DNA from: UBA11740 sp049273695
GTDB taxonomy: Bacteria; Acidobacteriota; Blastocatellia; Pyrinomonadales; Pyrinomonadaceae
Direction: 5' to 3'
NCBI GenBank assembly: GCA_049273695.1
Contig: JBASRE010000036.1
Coordinates: 124,001 to 188,000 of the forward strand
Length of the DNA: 64,000 nucleotides
Part shown: positions 25,672 through 34,229 of the stretch, in pieces
Layout of the letters: every line of letters begins with the position of its first letter
Position numbering within the stretch: the first letter of the stretch is position 1
Notes under the pieces: generated by a model
Told to the model about the DNA's origin: nothing
Database searches by the model: none
The model's input: the letters and a program-made list of their open reading frames with translations, nothing else
Made by a program: the position numbers and the translations under genes

Positions 25672-26450
25672 ATCGCAAATTGAATTGCCGTTATGATCAT
25701 AATGTGAAATGTCATGTGGGCGATGACTGCTGCTTCAAGACCCTTCAGCCAGTAAAGAAAGCCTGCAATTAACCCAAATACCGAGTTGCCCATAACAATA
25801 AACCCAACTATGGGCACGGTGAAATCAACTCCCAATGCACGGACTATTGGCAAATGCCCAATTCCGAAAACTAACGACGAAAACACAATTGCCACGACGA
25901 AGTATGTTGCCGGGGGTGTCCCGCGTCCTTTGCGGAACCATCGCCACGACGCCCACACTATTAGCGTGAGCAGTCCCCATCTGAGCAGCAATTCTTCGGT
26001 AATTCCTCCGGAAAGAAGTCGAGTCAGAACCGGCAGCGTCGTGTTGAATTTTTCTGCTCGGGTAACAAAAAGAGGTGGCAAAGACGGCTTCAACAATATC
26101 CAGCTTGAGAGGAGCGCAATCGCGCCAACCACTCCGCAGACTAAGCCCGGAATGATTTGAGGTTTGAGGACGGGAACCAAACTCTCGCCGCCGGCAAGGG
26201 CTTCCGCCACGGGCGCTGACAGCCCGACCGCCGGTGCAAGCCGCACGCCGACTAACACGGCAACACCCAGGAGAATCGTCGGCTGAATTATGCTTACAAG
26301 TTTCATGAGGAGAGGTGGAAGGGGCATTTCAGATCCGGCAGTAGCGGGAAGGCTGGCCATAAGCGCCGGCAAATCGATGAGCAGAATGGAGAGCACACCC
26401 GTCATGCCTGCCAGCCAAAGAATTAAAAACAATCTGGTTTTGACGCTCAT
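25668..26450 (-). CDS. CPBP-family intramembrane metalloprotease
   Basis: The 260-residue protein has about eight membrane helices and the three motifs of the CAAX-protease/bacteriocin-processing family: EELLLRWG (EExxxR), FGIGHLP (FxxxH) and a final HMTFH. These supply the metal and catalytic residues of an intramembrane protease. Bacterial members process peptides or give immunity to bacteriocins, and many have no known substrate. It is coupled to the TspO-like gene downstream. Confidence 0.85.
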   Translation of the reverse strand: MSVKTRLFLILWLAGMTGVLSILLIDLPALMASLPATAGSEMPLPPLLMKLVSIIQPTILLGVAVLVGVRLAPAVGLSAPVAEALAGGESLVPVLKPQIIPGLVCGVVGAIALLSSWILLKPSLPPLFVTRAEKFNTTLPVLTRLLSGGITEELLLRWGLLTLIVWASWRWFRKGRGTPPATYFVVAIVFSSLVFGIGHLPIVRALGVDFTVPIVGFIVMGNSVFGLIAGFLYWLKGLEAAVIAHMTFHIMIITAIQFAM

Positions 26451-26577
26451 CTGCTCAGCGCAGGCTTACTGCGACCTGCCCGTGACAAGGGATAACCGGA
26501 TAGATGAATAAGCGATGACGATACTTGAGAGTCAGTTCACTTAAATGCTGCTCGAAATCATGTCGTCGCTCGGACAT

Positions 26578-27069
26578 TCAGTCTCCATCTTTCTCGGCGT
26601 GCAACAACTCGGTCGTGCGCTCAGTTACGCTTACCATCGGCGGACGTTCGCCCTCCGGCGAAAGCTTAGGTCGTTGAGCGCTAATTAATCCGTCGGACGG
26701 TTGCAGCCGGCGTTTGCCCGACCCCTCTTTTACTTCATTCGCCTTGGCAAACAAGATCACTGAGAGCAAACCACTTCCCATGATGATAATGAAGGCTAAG
26801 ATCCCGAGTGCGGCTACTATTTTTCCTTGCGAAAGCATCAACTTGTTGCCAACCAGGGAGAGCAGCACACCCAACAGTCCAGTGCCAAATATGCTCAATG
26901 CCACAACACCCAAACGCTCAAGTTTGTTTTTCCTATCCCGCAGATTTTCATCGAGTTCGCCGGGAAGCTGTTCACTGACTGCCAGCACTGTTTTCTCCAA
27001 CCCGAAGCCACAGGTCCGACAGAATTTCTGATTCGATGCGACGATGGCAGAGCAAATCGGGCAATACAT
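26578..27069 (-). CDS. Zinc-ribbon membrane protein
   Basis: The 163-residue protein starts with a zinc ribbon: Cys3 and Cys6 (YCPICS) and a second pair (FCRTCG). After a charged spacer come two transmembrane helices (around residues 55-80 and 85-110), then a polar, disordered tail. Such one-ribbon membrane proteins are common and of unknown role. It lies 66 bases downstream of the antiporter gene on the same strand and may share its transcript. Confidence 0.75.
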   Translation of the reverse strand: MYCPICSAIVASNQKFCRTCGFGLEKTVLAVSEQLPGELDENLRDRKNKLERLGVVALSIFGTGLLGVLLSLVGNKLMLSQGKIVAALGILAFIIIMGSGLLSVILFAKANEVKEGSGKRRLQPSDGLISAQRPKLSPEGERPPMVSVTERTTELLHAEKDGD

Positions 27070-27134
27070 GTTCGCCTCACTTTGTGCACTTGATAATCCA
27101 GTCCGACAATGTCTGTAGGACGGTTGAATTTAAC

Positions 27135-28385
27135 CTACCCAATCTTGCAAAGTTCTCCTGAAGCTACGATTCCGCCGGCATCTGGTGGGCCAATTTCTTT
27201 CCGCGCCGCGGCTTCGCCGGCGTAAAGCCACTTGAGAAACGGTGGCGCGACCAGTGTAGTCGCCACAGCCATGAACAGGACCACACCGTAGAGCTCGGCC
27301 CCAATTACCGCCAAGCTCAAACCGATCTGAGCCACGATGATTCCTACTTCACCGCGGGGCACCATGCCCATGCCAACCTGTGCAGCGCGTCTGATACCAA
27401 GGTTGATTGCTCCCAAGCCACAACCTAACAACTTGGTAGCGATCGCTATCAAAGTGACCAAAACACAAAGAACGATCACCGAACACGAACGAAAGACGTC
27501 AAGCCTGAGCTGCATTCCAATGTTGACGAGAAAAAACGGCACGAGAAACTCAGTTACGCCGTTCATGTGCTGGTGCATCTTCGAATCATCTTCAGCAGCT
27601 TCAGCCACGGCCATACCGGCAAGAAAAGCTCCAATGATCGCCGCAACGCCGATGTAGGAGGCGGCGACCGATAGCCCCAGACACAACACGAGTCCGAAAA
27701 TAAAAATTCCATGCCCGGCTCGCATTCGGTCGACTGTGGGCGCAACGCGCGTAACGACCGGTGCGCCCACCAACGCAACAAAGACAGTGAATCCGATTGC
27801 CAGACCGGCGGTTGTCAGAATCTCGAGGTAATTGACGGTACCTGCGGCCATGCTCGAAACAATCGCCAGCACCAGGAGTCCAAGGATGTCGTCGATGACC
27901 GCCGCGCCGAGAATAATGCGCGCGGTGGGCGCGTCGAGCAGTCCCATTCCGGAAAGCACGCGCGCCGTAATTCCGACCGATGTGGCGACCATCGCCGTGC
28001 CGACGAACAGAGCCTCAATTCCTGTACCTCCCCAGGCTTTCATCAACAGCCATCCACCAAGAAACGGAGCTGCGACTCCCAGCACGGCCACAATCGCCGC
28101 TTGCTTGCCAACTTTGAAGATGGCCGCAGGCTTGATCTCGAGTCCTACGGTAAACAGAAGGAAGATGACGCCAATCTCCGCAAGTAGGCTTGTAATCTCT
28201 GAGGGCGCGGCCCAACCGAGTAGGCTGGGGCCGATGATAACTCCTGCCAGAATCTCTCCCGCCACGGCCGGCTGTCGAAGACGCTCAAACAGCTCAGCCA
28301 TCAGCTTGGCCGCGAAGAGCATGATGAAGAGAGTCAAAAGAACTCTCGTTTCGCCCCCCGTTGCGAGCCCCAGAAAATAGTTCAT
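27135..28385 (-). CDS. Monovalent cation:proton antiporter (CPA2 family)
   Basis: The 416-residue protein has about twelve hydrophobic segments arranged as in Kef/NapA-type Na+/H+ or K+/H+ antiporters. Typical elements are the first helices with QPAVAGEILAGVIIGPSLL, the GAAVIDDILGLLVLA segment with the paired Asp residues of the ion site, and the later MVPRGEVGII loop. There is no C-terminal RCK or Usp domain. The ATG at 28385 follows AAGGACAAAGAAG; the open frame extends 21 codons upstream without a good start. It would use the proton gradient in pH or salt homeostasis. Confidence 0.88.
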   Translation of the reverse strand: MNYFLGLATGGETRVLLTLFIMLFAAKLMAELFERLRQPAVAGEILAGVIIGPSLLGWAAPSEITSLLAEIGVIFLLFTVGLEIKPAAIFKVGKQAAIVAVLGVAAPFLGGWLLMKAWGGTGIEALFVGTAMVATSVGITARVLSGMGLLDAPTARIILGAAVIDDILGLLVLAIVSSMAAGTVNYLEILTTAGLAIGFTVFVALVGAPVVTRVAPTVDRMRAGHGIFIFGLVLCLGLSVAASYIGVAAIIGAFLAGMAVAEAAEDDSKMHQHMNGVTEFLVPFFLVNIGMQLRLDVFRSCSVIVLCVLVTLIAIATKLLGCGLGAINLGIRRAAQVGMGMVPRGEVGIIVAQIGLSLAVIGAELYGVVLFMAVATTLVAPPFLKWLYAGEAAARKEIGPPDAGGIVASGELCKIG

Positions 28386-28441
28386 CTTCTTTGTCCTTAT
28401 GTCCCAGACTTTGCAGAATGTGCGGGTGCAAGTAGGCTGAG

Positions 28442-28477
28442 CACTCACCGCAGCCGATACGTTGACTGCGGCGAGTG
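28442..28477 (-). terminator. Long intergenic hairpin
   Basis: A 12-base stem with one mismatch (CACTCACCGCAG at 28442-28453 against CTGCGGCGAGTG at 28466-28477) encloses a 12-base loop. It lies between the small membrane protein gene and the antiporter gene on the minus strand. No U-run follows, so it may be an mRNA processing or attenuation structure rather than a simple terminator. Confidence 0.4.
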
Positions 28478-28524
28478 TCTGCTTCTGACTTTGAAGCGTC
28501 TTCCGTGTTCTGAGTTCAACCCGC

Positions 28525-28668
28525 TTAGCGCTCGCGACCAGAATCGCGCGCTTTAATCGTGGTCTGCTCTCTGTGTTTTTCGCCGCGCTTACCGGCGAAA
28601 ACTACCAGCCAGAAAATGAACGCGATTGTTATGACTGAAATTATTATGCCGATAACAGTGTTACTCAT
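28525..28668 (-). CDS. Small single-helix membrane protein
   Basis: The 47-residue product starts at ATG 28668, preceded by GGAGGAGT at good spacing, which is stronger evidence than the longer open frame upstream. It has one transmembrane helix (TVIGIIISVITIAFIFWLVV) and a positively charged tail (GKRGEKHREQ). It sits upstream of the antiporter gene on the same strand and could be a small accessory subunit, but this is inference. Confidence 0.7.
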   Translation of the reverse strand: MSNTVIGIIISVITIAFIFWLVVFAGKRGEKHREQTTIKARDSGRER

Positions 28669-28789
28669 AATCACTCCTCCGTGCGCCTGCCCAAGGCAGA
28701 CGCGGTTATGTCCCTGAATTGGGCGACTCCGCACGCGCAAAATTGTTTTGGCGAGCAGAATCCAAAAAACTTGGCAATGAGTTTTTGGA

Positions 28790-29161
28790 CTAAAGAGGTG
28801 GAGCGCGACCCGGAGGTTGTGACGCTAAGGCACAGACATAAAGGTGAACTGCTGAATTGAATCCCGCGAAAACTCGCGGGTCATTTGAAACGATGGAACC
28901 TGTTTTGAACGTTCCGGCAAGCGGTTGGGAATGGGGCTGCTTAGCTTCACGCTTTTGGGAGTAAGTCGTTATCGGTACGCGAACACTTTGGGTGTCAGGT
29001 TGTGATGGCGCGCGTGACAGTTGTTCCTGATCAGTTGGCTCCTGAACATCTGTCTGGTGATCAGTGACGAGGGGTAAGGGAAGAAAACTGAGTCCTACGT
29101 TATTTGAGGCGCAAAACGCGAAGAGCGTGGCCACAGAAAGAAGGACACGCAGACAAAACAT
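28790..29161 (-). CDS. Possible small exported protein
   Basis: A 123-residue ORF from ATG 29161 starts with a signal-peptide-like segment (MFCLRVLLSVATLFAFCASN) and a polar, proline- and serine-rich mature region of low predicted order. There is no convincing ribosome-binding site. No homologous family is recognised. Coding status is uncertain. Confidence 0.4.
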   Translation of the reverse strand: MFCLRVLLSVATLFAFCASNNVGLSFLPLPLVTDHQTDVQEPTDQEQLSRAPSQPDTQSVRVPITTYSQKREAKQPHSQPLAGTFKTGSIVSNDPRVFAGFNSAVHLYVCALASQPPGRAPPL

Positions 29162-29445
29162 TCTTGAGGTGATTGCTGATCCAATCATCGCTTGCGTGGA
29201 AAATGTTACCAGAATTCGCAGCCTGCACCCAACGCGAGTTGATCAATGGATTATATCGACGGCTACTTCAGCATGTTCCTTTTGAGAATCCTCGGTCACG
29301 AAGGTGTGCCTGTTTCTGTGATGGCCAGCGGACGCCTCCGATTGACGAGAGCCAATATTGATTGTGGCCCTGGAAGAATAGCTTGATCTACTTCTTATTG
29401 TTGGGGAAACTATTACTGATTCCTTTAGCTTAGTCAGGAGGCAGC

Positions 29446-30387
29446 ATGAAGCTTCTGGTTGGTTATGACGGATCGCAATGTGCAGATGCAGCGCTTGACG
29501 ATCTGAAGAACGCCGGCTTGCCAGTCAAATGCTTTGCTCTGGTTGTCACAGTGGCGGAAGTATGGCTACCACCACCCCCGCCACCAGCTTATGAATTTGC
29601 CGGCCTGGCTGAAGTTGATGAGAATCCGGCAATAAAGTTTCGTTACGAGAAAGAGTTGGGCAAGGTCGAAGAAGCGAAAGCCTTAGCTGCGCGCGCTGCG
29701 GCCAGACTGAAAGCAAATTTTCCGGACTGGGAAATATCCACAGAGGAAGCTTCCGGCTCGCCAGCCTGGGAGCTGATTTCGAAGGCGGAGCAATGGAAGC
29801 CGGATCTAATAGTTATAGGTTCCCACGGTCGATCCGCATTGGGTCGCCTGATCCTGGGAAGTGTCTCGCAACGAGTGCTGACCGAAGCCACCTGTTCAGT
29901 CCGAATTGCGCGGGGCCGGGTTGAAGAATCATCGCCCGTGAGAATCATTGTCGGCGTGGACGGTTCGCCGGGTGCCGAAGCCGCCTTACGTTCTGCCGCT
30001 GCACGCGAATGGCCTGCTTTGAGCGAAGCGAGAGTTGTGGTGGTTGATGATCCGATAGAGCCCACGGCGGCTACCGAACTGGTTCCATTTGTTTCGAAGT
30101 CACTGGATGATGCCGACCGTGAATTCAGGGAAAAGCTTGCTGGCATGGTTGAAGGAATGGCGGGCAGACTCAAATCCCCGAATCTCGCTGCGGCTGCCAT
30201 CGTCGCCGAAGGCGATCCGAAACGCGTGATCGTGAAAATGGCGGAAGAGTGGGGAGCCACTTGCATCTTCGTGGGCTCAACCGGATTCAGTAGCCGCCTT
30301 GCGAGGGTTCTCATCGGCAGTATCTCGTCAGCAATAGCGGCTCGTGCTCATTGCAGCGTGGAAGTAGTGCGCCAGCCGAAGGGATGA
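29446..30387 (+). CDS. Tandem universal stress protein, paralogue of the gene at 20579
   Basis: The 313-residue protein has two Usp domains with ATP loops GSHG-x9-GS and GSTG-x10-GS. It shares the Pro-rich insertion (VWLPPPPPPAYE) after the first strand with the paralogue at 20579-21559 but lacks its basic tail. AGGAGG lies seven bases before the ATG. It is followed after 106 bases by the RCK-containing SLC13 permease, so nucleotide- or redox-sensing and transport may be linked. Confidence 0.9.
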   Translation: MKLLVGYDGSQCADAALDDLKNAGLPVKCFALVVTVAEVWLPPPPPPAYEFAGLAEVDENPAIKFRYEKELGKVEEAKALAARAAARLKANFPDWEISTEEASGSPAWELISKAEQWKPDLIVIGSHGRSALGRLILGSVSQRVLTEATCSVRIARGRVEESSPVRIIVGVDGSPGAEAALRSAAAREWPALSEARVVVVDDPIEPTAATELVPFVSKSLDDADREFREKLAGMVEGMAGRLKSPNLAAAAIVAEGDPKRVIVKMAEEWGATCIFVGSTGFSSRLARVLIGSISSAIAARAHCSVEVVRQPKG

Positions 30388-30493
30388 CAACGTGTGGGGA
30401 AGCATTTAGCACCTCACCTGTAACAGACACCTCAGACCAGCGCGAAACTAATCTCAAAATAGATAATGCGGGCTAGTCTCTACTGACTTAACG

Positions 30494-32344
30494 GTGCGCG
30501 AATTACTCTTTAGACCTGACGCATTAAAAGCGATCGCGACAGTCCTGATTCTGCTCGCAGCGGTCTATGGATTTGTCAGCGAGAGAGTTCCTCCCGATCT
30601 GGTTTCGTTGCTTGCCTTGCTCGCCTTGCTCGTCCTCGGCATCTTGAGTCCTGGTGAAGCATTTTCCGGATTCAGCCATCCGGCGACGATCTCAGTTGCG
30701 GCGGTACTCGTTCTTTCTGCGGGAATCGAACGCACCGGGCTGCTTAGCTTTGTAGCTCGCCGCGTACTTGGACCGCTGGGCAAGTCAGAAGTTGTGCTCA
30801 CGCTTCTGATAATGTTGGTGATCGGATTCCTGTCAGCCTTCATCAACAACACCGCTGCTGTTGCCGTATTCATTCCCGTCGTCATCGAGGTGTGTCGCCG
30901 TACCGGAGCGAGTCCCGGCCGAATTCTGATGCCGATGTCCCATGCGGCTACCTTCGGCGGCATGTGCACTCTAATTGGCACATCCACGAATCTTGTGGCT
31001 CACGAATACGCTCTCAGCAAAGGACTGCCCGGCTTTTCCATGTTCGAGTTCGGCAAGGTCGGTCTGCCCATGCTGATTGCGGGCACGGCGTACATTTTGA
31101 TCGTCGGACGTCGATTCTTGCCAAAGCAACCTGTTAAAGATGCCAAAGGCCCCGGCCAGTCCGATCGGTATCTCGGAGAAGTCCTGGTGCAGGCTGAGGC
31201 TCCCTGGATTGGCCGAGAGATTGATCGTGAAATTCTGGATCGGGATTTCGAGTTGGAATTGCTCGGAGTCGTCCGCGATGGTCAGGTAATGAGTCTCGAT
31301 TATCCGAAGCCTCGTTACGCCTCAGGAGACTCTCTTTGGGTGCGCGGTCAACTCGAACAATTGCTTCTGTTAGTCGCGCAGGATGGTTTGGAACTCGACC
31401 GGCCAACCCGCAAAGAGCGAGAACAGATGTCGACGCTTCCTTCAGACGAAACTAAGAGTCGCAAGGAACCAAAGGAAACCGAAGAGACACAACTCTCGCT
31501 CGCGGAAGTCGTGGTTCTAACTACTTCGGGCTTGATCGGACAGACATTGCGGGAAGCCCGTTTTGCTGAGCGGTTCGATGCGGTCGTGCTGGCATTGAAG
31601 CGTCGAGATAAAGTCAGCGGTGGAATATCAACGACTCGACTCCACGCTGGCGATGTTCTAGTGGTGGAGGGAAAAGAAGACGCCTTACGAACTTTGGCCG
31701 AGACTCGTGGCTTTCTGGTTATTGGAGCACCAGCTTATCCTGAGAGGCCGTCGGGAAAAACGGCCATCGCGCTAATAACTTTGTTGGCCGTTATTCTCAC
31801 GGTGTCATTCGGATTGTTGCCGATCGTTACTGCGGCCACCGGCGGATGTGCAGTGCTAATGCTAACGCGCTGTTTGCGCCCGCGAGATGCATATCGAGCA
31901 ATTGATCTGAGCATCATCTTCGTGCTAGCCGGTTCCCTGGCTTTGGGATTTGCGCTGGATAAGACCGGTGTCACCACTTTGCTGGCAAGCGCGCTCGCTG
32001 GATTGAGCGGTCTAACCGGGCCTTATGTTGTGCTGATCGTTTTCTTTCTCGCGGCAGTTCTCATCTCAGAACTAATGTCCAATGGAGGAACGGTGGTGAT
32101 CCTGGCGCCGATCGCCCTTTCAACTGCGGTCGCCATGAACATCAATCCGATGACCGTGTTGGTTGCGATTACCTTTGGCGCGTCAGCGGCGTTTGCCATG
32201 CCCATCGGTTACCAGACAAGTTTGATGGTCTATGGGCCAGGGGGTTATCGAGCCCGAGATTTCATCAGGATGGGACTCGTGTTGGATCTTTTACTGGCAA
32301 TTATCGCGCTGGTGTTGATTCCGTATTATTGGCCGCTGAGATGA
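30494..32344 (+). CDS. SLC13 family permease with two RCK_C (TrkA-C) domains
   Basis: This 616-residue transporter has N-terminal membrane helices (to about residue 210) containing INNTAAVAVFIPV and GTSTNLVAHEYAL, then two cytosolic RCK_C/TrkA-C-like domains (about 222-305 and 325-410, LRTLAETRGFLVIG at the end), then a second membrane half with ELMSNGGTVVILAPIA. This is the layout of bacterial sulfate or anion permeases regulated by a soluble insert. The start is GTG at 30494. Compare the domain-free SLC13 protein at 551-1912. Substrate unknown. Confidence 0.88.
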   Translation: MRELLFRPDALKAIATVLILLAAVYGFVSERVPPDLVSLLALLALLVLGILSPGEAFSGFSHPATISVAAVLVLSAGIERTGLLSFVARRVLGPLGKSEVVLTLLIMLVIGFLSAFINNTAAVAVFIPVVIEVCRRTGASPGRILMPMSHAATFGGMCTLIGTSTNLVAHEYALSKGLPGFSMFEFGKVGLPMLIAGTAYILIVGRRFLPKQPVKDAKGPGQSDRYLGEVLVQAEAPWIGREIDREILDRDFELELLGVVRDGQVMSLDYPKPRYASGDSLWVRGQLEQLLLLVAQDGLELDRPTRKEREQMSTLPSDETKSRKEPKETEETQLSLAEVVVLTTSGLIGQTLREARFAERFDAVVLALKRRDKVSGGISTTRLHAGDVLVVEGKEDALRTLAETRGFLVIGAPAYPERPSGKTAIALITLLAVILTVSFGLLPIVTAATGGCAVLMLTRCLRPRDAYRAIDLSIIFVLAGSLALGFALDKTGVTTLLASALAGLSGLTGPYVVLIVFFLAAVLISELMSNGGTVVILAPIALSTAVAMNINPMTVLVAITFGASAAFAMPIGYQTSLMVYGPGGYRARDFIRMGLVLDLLLAIIALVLIPYYWPLR

Positions 32345-32446
32345 CTAGTCGGCAACGAAAACAGTGATTAACCATCAAAGACAAAAGCGGCCACGGACCA
32401 AATGGCGCGTGGCGGCTTCTGCGAGAGTTGAAAACGTCGGCGATGT

Positions 32447-32908
32447 TCACGCAGTAGCAAACGCGCTACTTGCCGGCTGCAAGACCTCATCGAGCGCATA
32501 CACCACGCCGTTCTTCGCTTCCGCTTTTGGCAACATGACCTTGGCATTCGCCAGAGAAATGTCCTTGAGATCGGGCGAGACCGAGACTTTGATCTCTTGA
32601 CCCGCTTCCATTTTGAGCGCGTTCAACTCCTTTAAGTCCTCAGCCAACAGTTTGCCCGAGTAGACATGAAGTAGGACCAGCCTCTGCAGTTGAACGCGGT
32701 TTTCGGTCTTCATCAGGTTGCCCACCTTGTCTTGAGGAAGCCTGGCGAAGGCGCCATTAGTCGGGACGAAGAGAGTAAGATCTTCCGCGTTCGAAAACTT
32801 TTCGCCGAGTCCCGCAGCTTTGATCGCTTCACCAAACCTCGTGAATCGTGAATCATTAGCCACCAAATCCAAAACATTGACCTCGCCTCGTGAATTTGTT
32901 TTCTCCAT
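32447..32908 (-). CDS. Fasciclin (FAS1) domain protein
   Basis: The 153-residue protein is a single FAS1 domain: VLDLVANDSRFTRFGEAIKA, then the H1 motif DLTLFVPTNGAFARL and the H2-like VVYALDEVLQPAS. FAS1 proteins mediate adhesion or matrix interactions, usually outside the cell; this copy has no visible signal peptide, which is unusual. AGAAAGGAAAAG lies just before the ATG. A perfect 7-9-7 inverted repeat and a TGAGT-type element are found upstream. Confidence 0.85.
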   Translation of the reverse strand: MEKTNSRGEVNVLDLVANDSRFTRFGEAIKAAGLGEKFSNAEDLTLFVPTNGAFARLPQDKVGNLMKTENRVQLQRLVLLHVYSGKLLAEDLKELNALKMEAGQEIKVSVSPDLKDISLANAKVMLPKAEAKNGVVYALDEVLQPASSAFATA

Positions 32909-32936
32909 TCTTTTCCTTTCTTTCAGTAGTTAGTTG

Positions 32937-32959
32937 CTCGCAGGAAATTCTTCTGCGAG
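32937..32959 (-). promoter_or_regulatory. Perfect 7-N9-7 inverted repeat upstream of the fasciclin gene
   Basis: CTCGCAG, nine bases, CTGCGAG. It lies 28 bases before the fasciclin start, so it could be an operator or form a hairpin in the 5' untranslated region. The repeat layout is the same as at 34161-34183, with different arm sequence. Confidence 0.35.
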
Positions 32960-33071
32960 TGGGCTGCGAGTTCGGGACTTCGCAGTAATCGCGCACTTAT
33001 CGTCGTTGGATAAGTTCTAAGAGGTTATCTGACTCACGTATTCAGATCGTCGGCGAAATCCACAATTTCTG

Positions 33072-33087
33072 TGAGTGATAATACTCA
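33072..33087 (-). promoter_or_regulatory. TGAGT-type element upstream of the fasciclin gene
   Basis: The 16 bases TGAGTGATAATACTCA have perfect five-base dyad arms (TGAGT/ACTCA). Read on the minus strand they resemble the TGAGTGT...CAC part of the elements at 34100-34115 and 39022-39037. The site is about 165 bases upstream of the fasciclin start. The relation is by eye only. Confidence 0.3.
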
Positions 33088-33110
33088 TGACGCTCGTTTA
33101 TCGTGGTGTT

Positions 33111-33503
33111 TTAGAATTTCCTTTGAACTTTAGTGTCCAATGCTGCGCTTGTTAATAGGAGTATTGCGTAGGTCATCAATCCAAGCAGCATACCTGCCCT
33201 AAAGCCACTCATCAGGAGAAAGTCCCAGGCACAACCACTTATGATCGAAAACGAAGTAAGAGCGATCACATGCAGCAGTATTGAGAGCCCTTGCCCGAAA
33301 CGGGACTCAAGCAAATCTTGGCGCTTGATTGCCAGGCGTAGCTTTGGCTTTGGCGGGGGTTGGATGAACTTGCGAACTGTGCTCCTCGCCGGCGGAGGGT
33401 ATCTCGGCCGCGCGTGCCACTCGTAGCCCCTACGTTTGGCTGGTCGTGAAAGCATTTCAGTAACATGCCCCGGCTGCTCGTGCTTAACCCGTCTGAGGAA
33501 CAC
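33111..33503 (-). CDS. Small membrane protein of unknown function
   Basis: The 130-residue protein has a basic, proline-rich N-terminal half (ARPRYPPPARSTVRKF, then PPPKPKLRL) and two transmembrane helices in the C-terminal half. The GTG start at 33503 overlaps the end of the upstream gene by 20 bases; an alternative ATG is at 33455. The overlap points to coupled translation with the 33484-33999 gene. No family is recognised. Confidence 0.55.
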   Translation of the reverse strand: MFLRRVKHEQPGHVTEMLSRPAKRRGYEWHARPRYPPPARSTVRKFIQPPPKPKLRLAIKRQDLLESRFGQGLSILLHVIALTSFSIISGCAWDFLLMSGFRAGMLLGLMTYAILLLTSAALDTKVQRKF

Positions 33504-33999
33504 CGTTCATTGTCTTGCGATAGGCTGCGTAGATATCTGAAAGACGATCCGCGGCTGCCGGATCATTTCGTGCCAGCAACGTGATGATGTCGTCGCGTTG
33601 AGCCAACAGAGGCTTTAAGCCTTCGCGCTGGGAAGCAGAGAGATCAGATTGCGCGTCTCGATCAATCTGGTCTCGCAGCGAGGTAAAAAAATCGCTTGCT
33701 GTTTGCCGCGCCGGCTCGTAGTCACCGCGTCGTGCATTAATGACCGCCGCGGATAACCGGTTTTCCAGCTGACTCAAACGAAGTTCGTGTTGAGCCGCTT
33801 CGCGCTCGGCCGCATTCTGCCAACCCGCGACCCACATAGGAACCGCCCCGAGAAGGACCAAGCCCAAAGCGACCACTACGTAAATTCCGACTCTGCGCCA
33901 TGGCACCTGAATTCTTGATGTTCGCGTGGTGACCGGCTTCTCGGCAACGGGCACAAGTTTCGGCGCCGCGGCCTCTCTTTTCTGGTTTACTGCGCTCAT
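33484..33999 (-). CDS. Membrane-anchored protein with periplasmic helical domain
   Basis: The 171-residue protein has a basic, disordered cytosolic N-terminus (to about residue 35), one transmembrane helix (IYVVVALGLVLLGAVPMW) and a helical, charged outer domain with ENRLSAAVINARRGDYEPAR. No enzymatic motif is seen. It is divergent from the histidine kinase gene; a 32-bp element at 34084-34115, shared with the region upstream of the 38358-38930 gene, lies 85 bases before its start. Confidence 0.7.
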   Translation of the reverse strand: MSAVNQKREAAAPKLVPVAEKPVTTRTSRIQVPWRRVGIYVVVALGLVLLGAVPMWVAGWQNAAEREAAQHELRLSQLENRLSAAVINARRGDYEPARQTASDFFTSLRDQIDRDAQSDLSASQREGLKPLLAQRDDIITLLARNDPAAADRLSDIYAAYRKTMNGVPQTG

Positions 34000-34083
34000 G
34001 ACTTACCTCTTCCTAGTTCAGCTTTCACAGATAAACTGCTTATTACACAGCGTAGGGGACAATCCATTTGTGAAACACAGAAT

Positions 34084-34115
34084 GATTACTCACTCGCCGT
34101 AGGTGTTTACACTCA
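34084..34115 (-). promoter_or_regulatory. Shared 32-bp element, copy A
   Basis: On the plus strand the element is GATTACT, nine bases, TAGGTGTTTACACTCA. The same two blocks with the same spacing occur at 39006-39037. In both cases it lies 76-85 bases upstream of a minus-strand gene (33999 and 38930 starts), so it is most likely a promoter or operator for these genes. The GTGT-TT-ACAC core is a dyad. Confidence 0.6.
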
Positions 34116-34160
34116 GGGGCCAACAAGAACGTAAGGTTCGAGCCGTGCGCGCGTCCACTT

Positions 34161-34183
34161 CTTGACGTTATACTTGCGTCAAG
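34161..34183 (+). promoter_or_regulatory. Perfect 7-N9-7 inverted repeat upstream of the histidine kinase gene
   Basis: CTTGACG, nine bases, CGTCAAG, 47 bases before the kinase start. The position and symmetry suit a dimeric regulator, possibly the cognate response regulator acting on its own operon. It could also be a hairpin in the leader. Confidence 0.4.
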
Positions 34184-34229
34184 CGGCAATCATTCAGATC
34201 TAATTTCTACGCGTGCTTCGTTGTGAGCC

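Noticed and set aside
27711..28380. Overlapping plus-strand ORFs antisense to the antiporter
   Set aside because: Low-complexity products with no start signals; the antiporter frame has helices and motifs.
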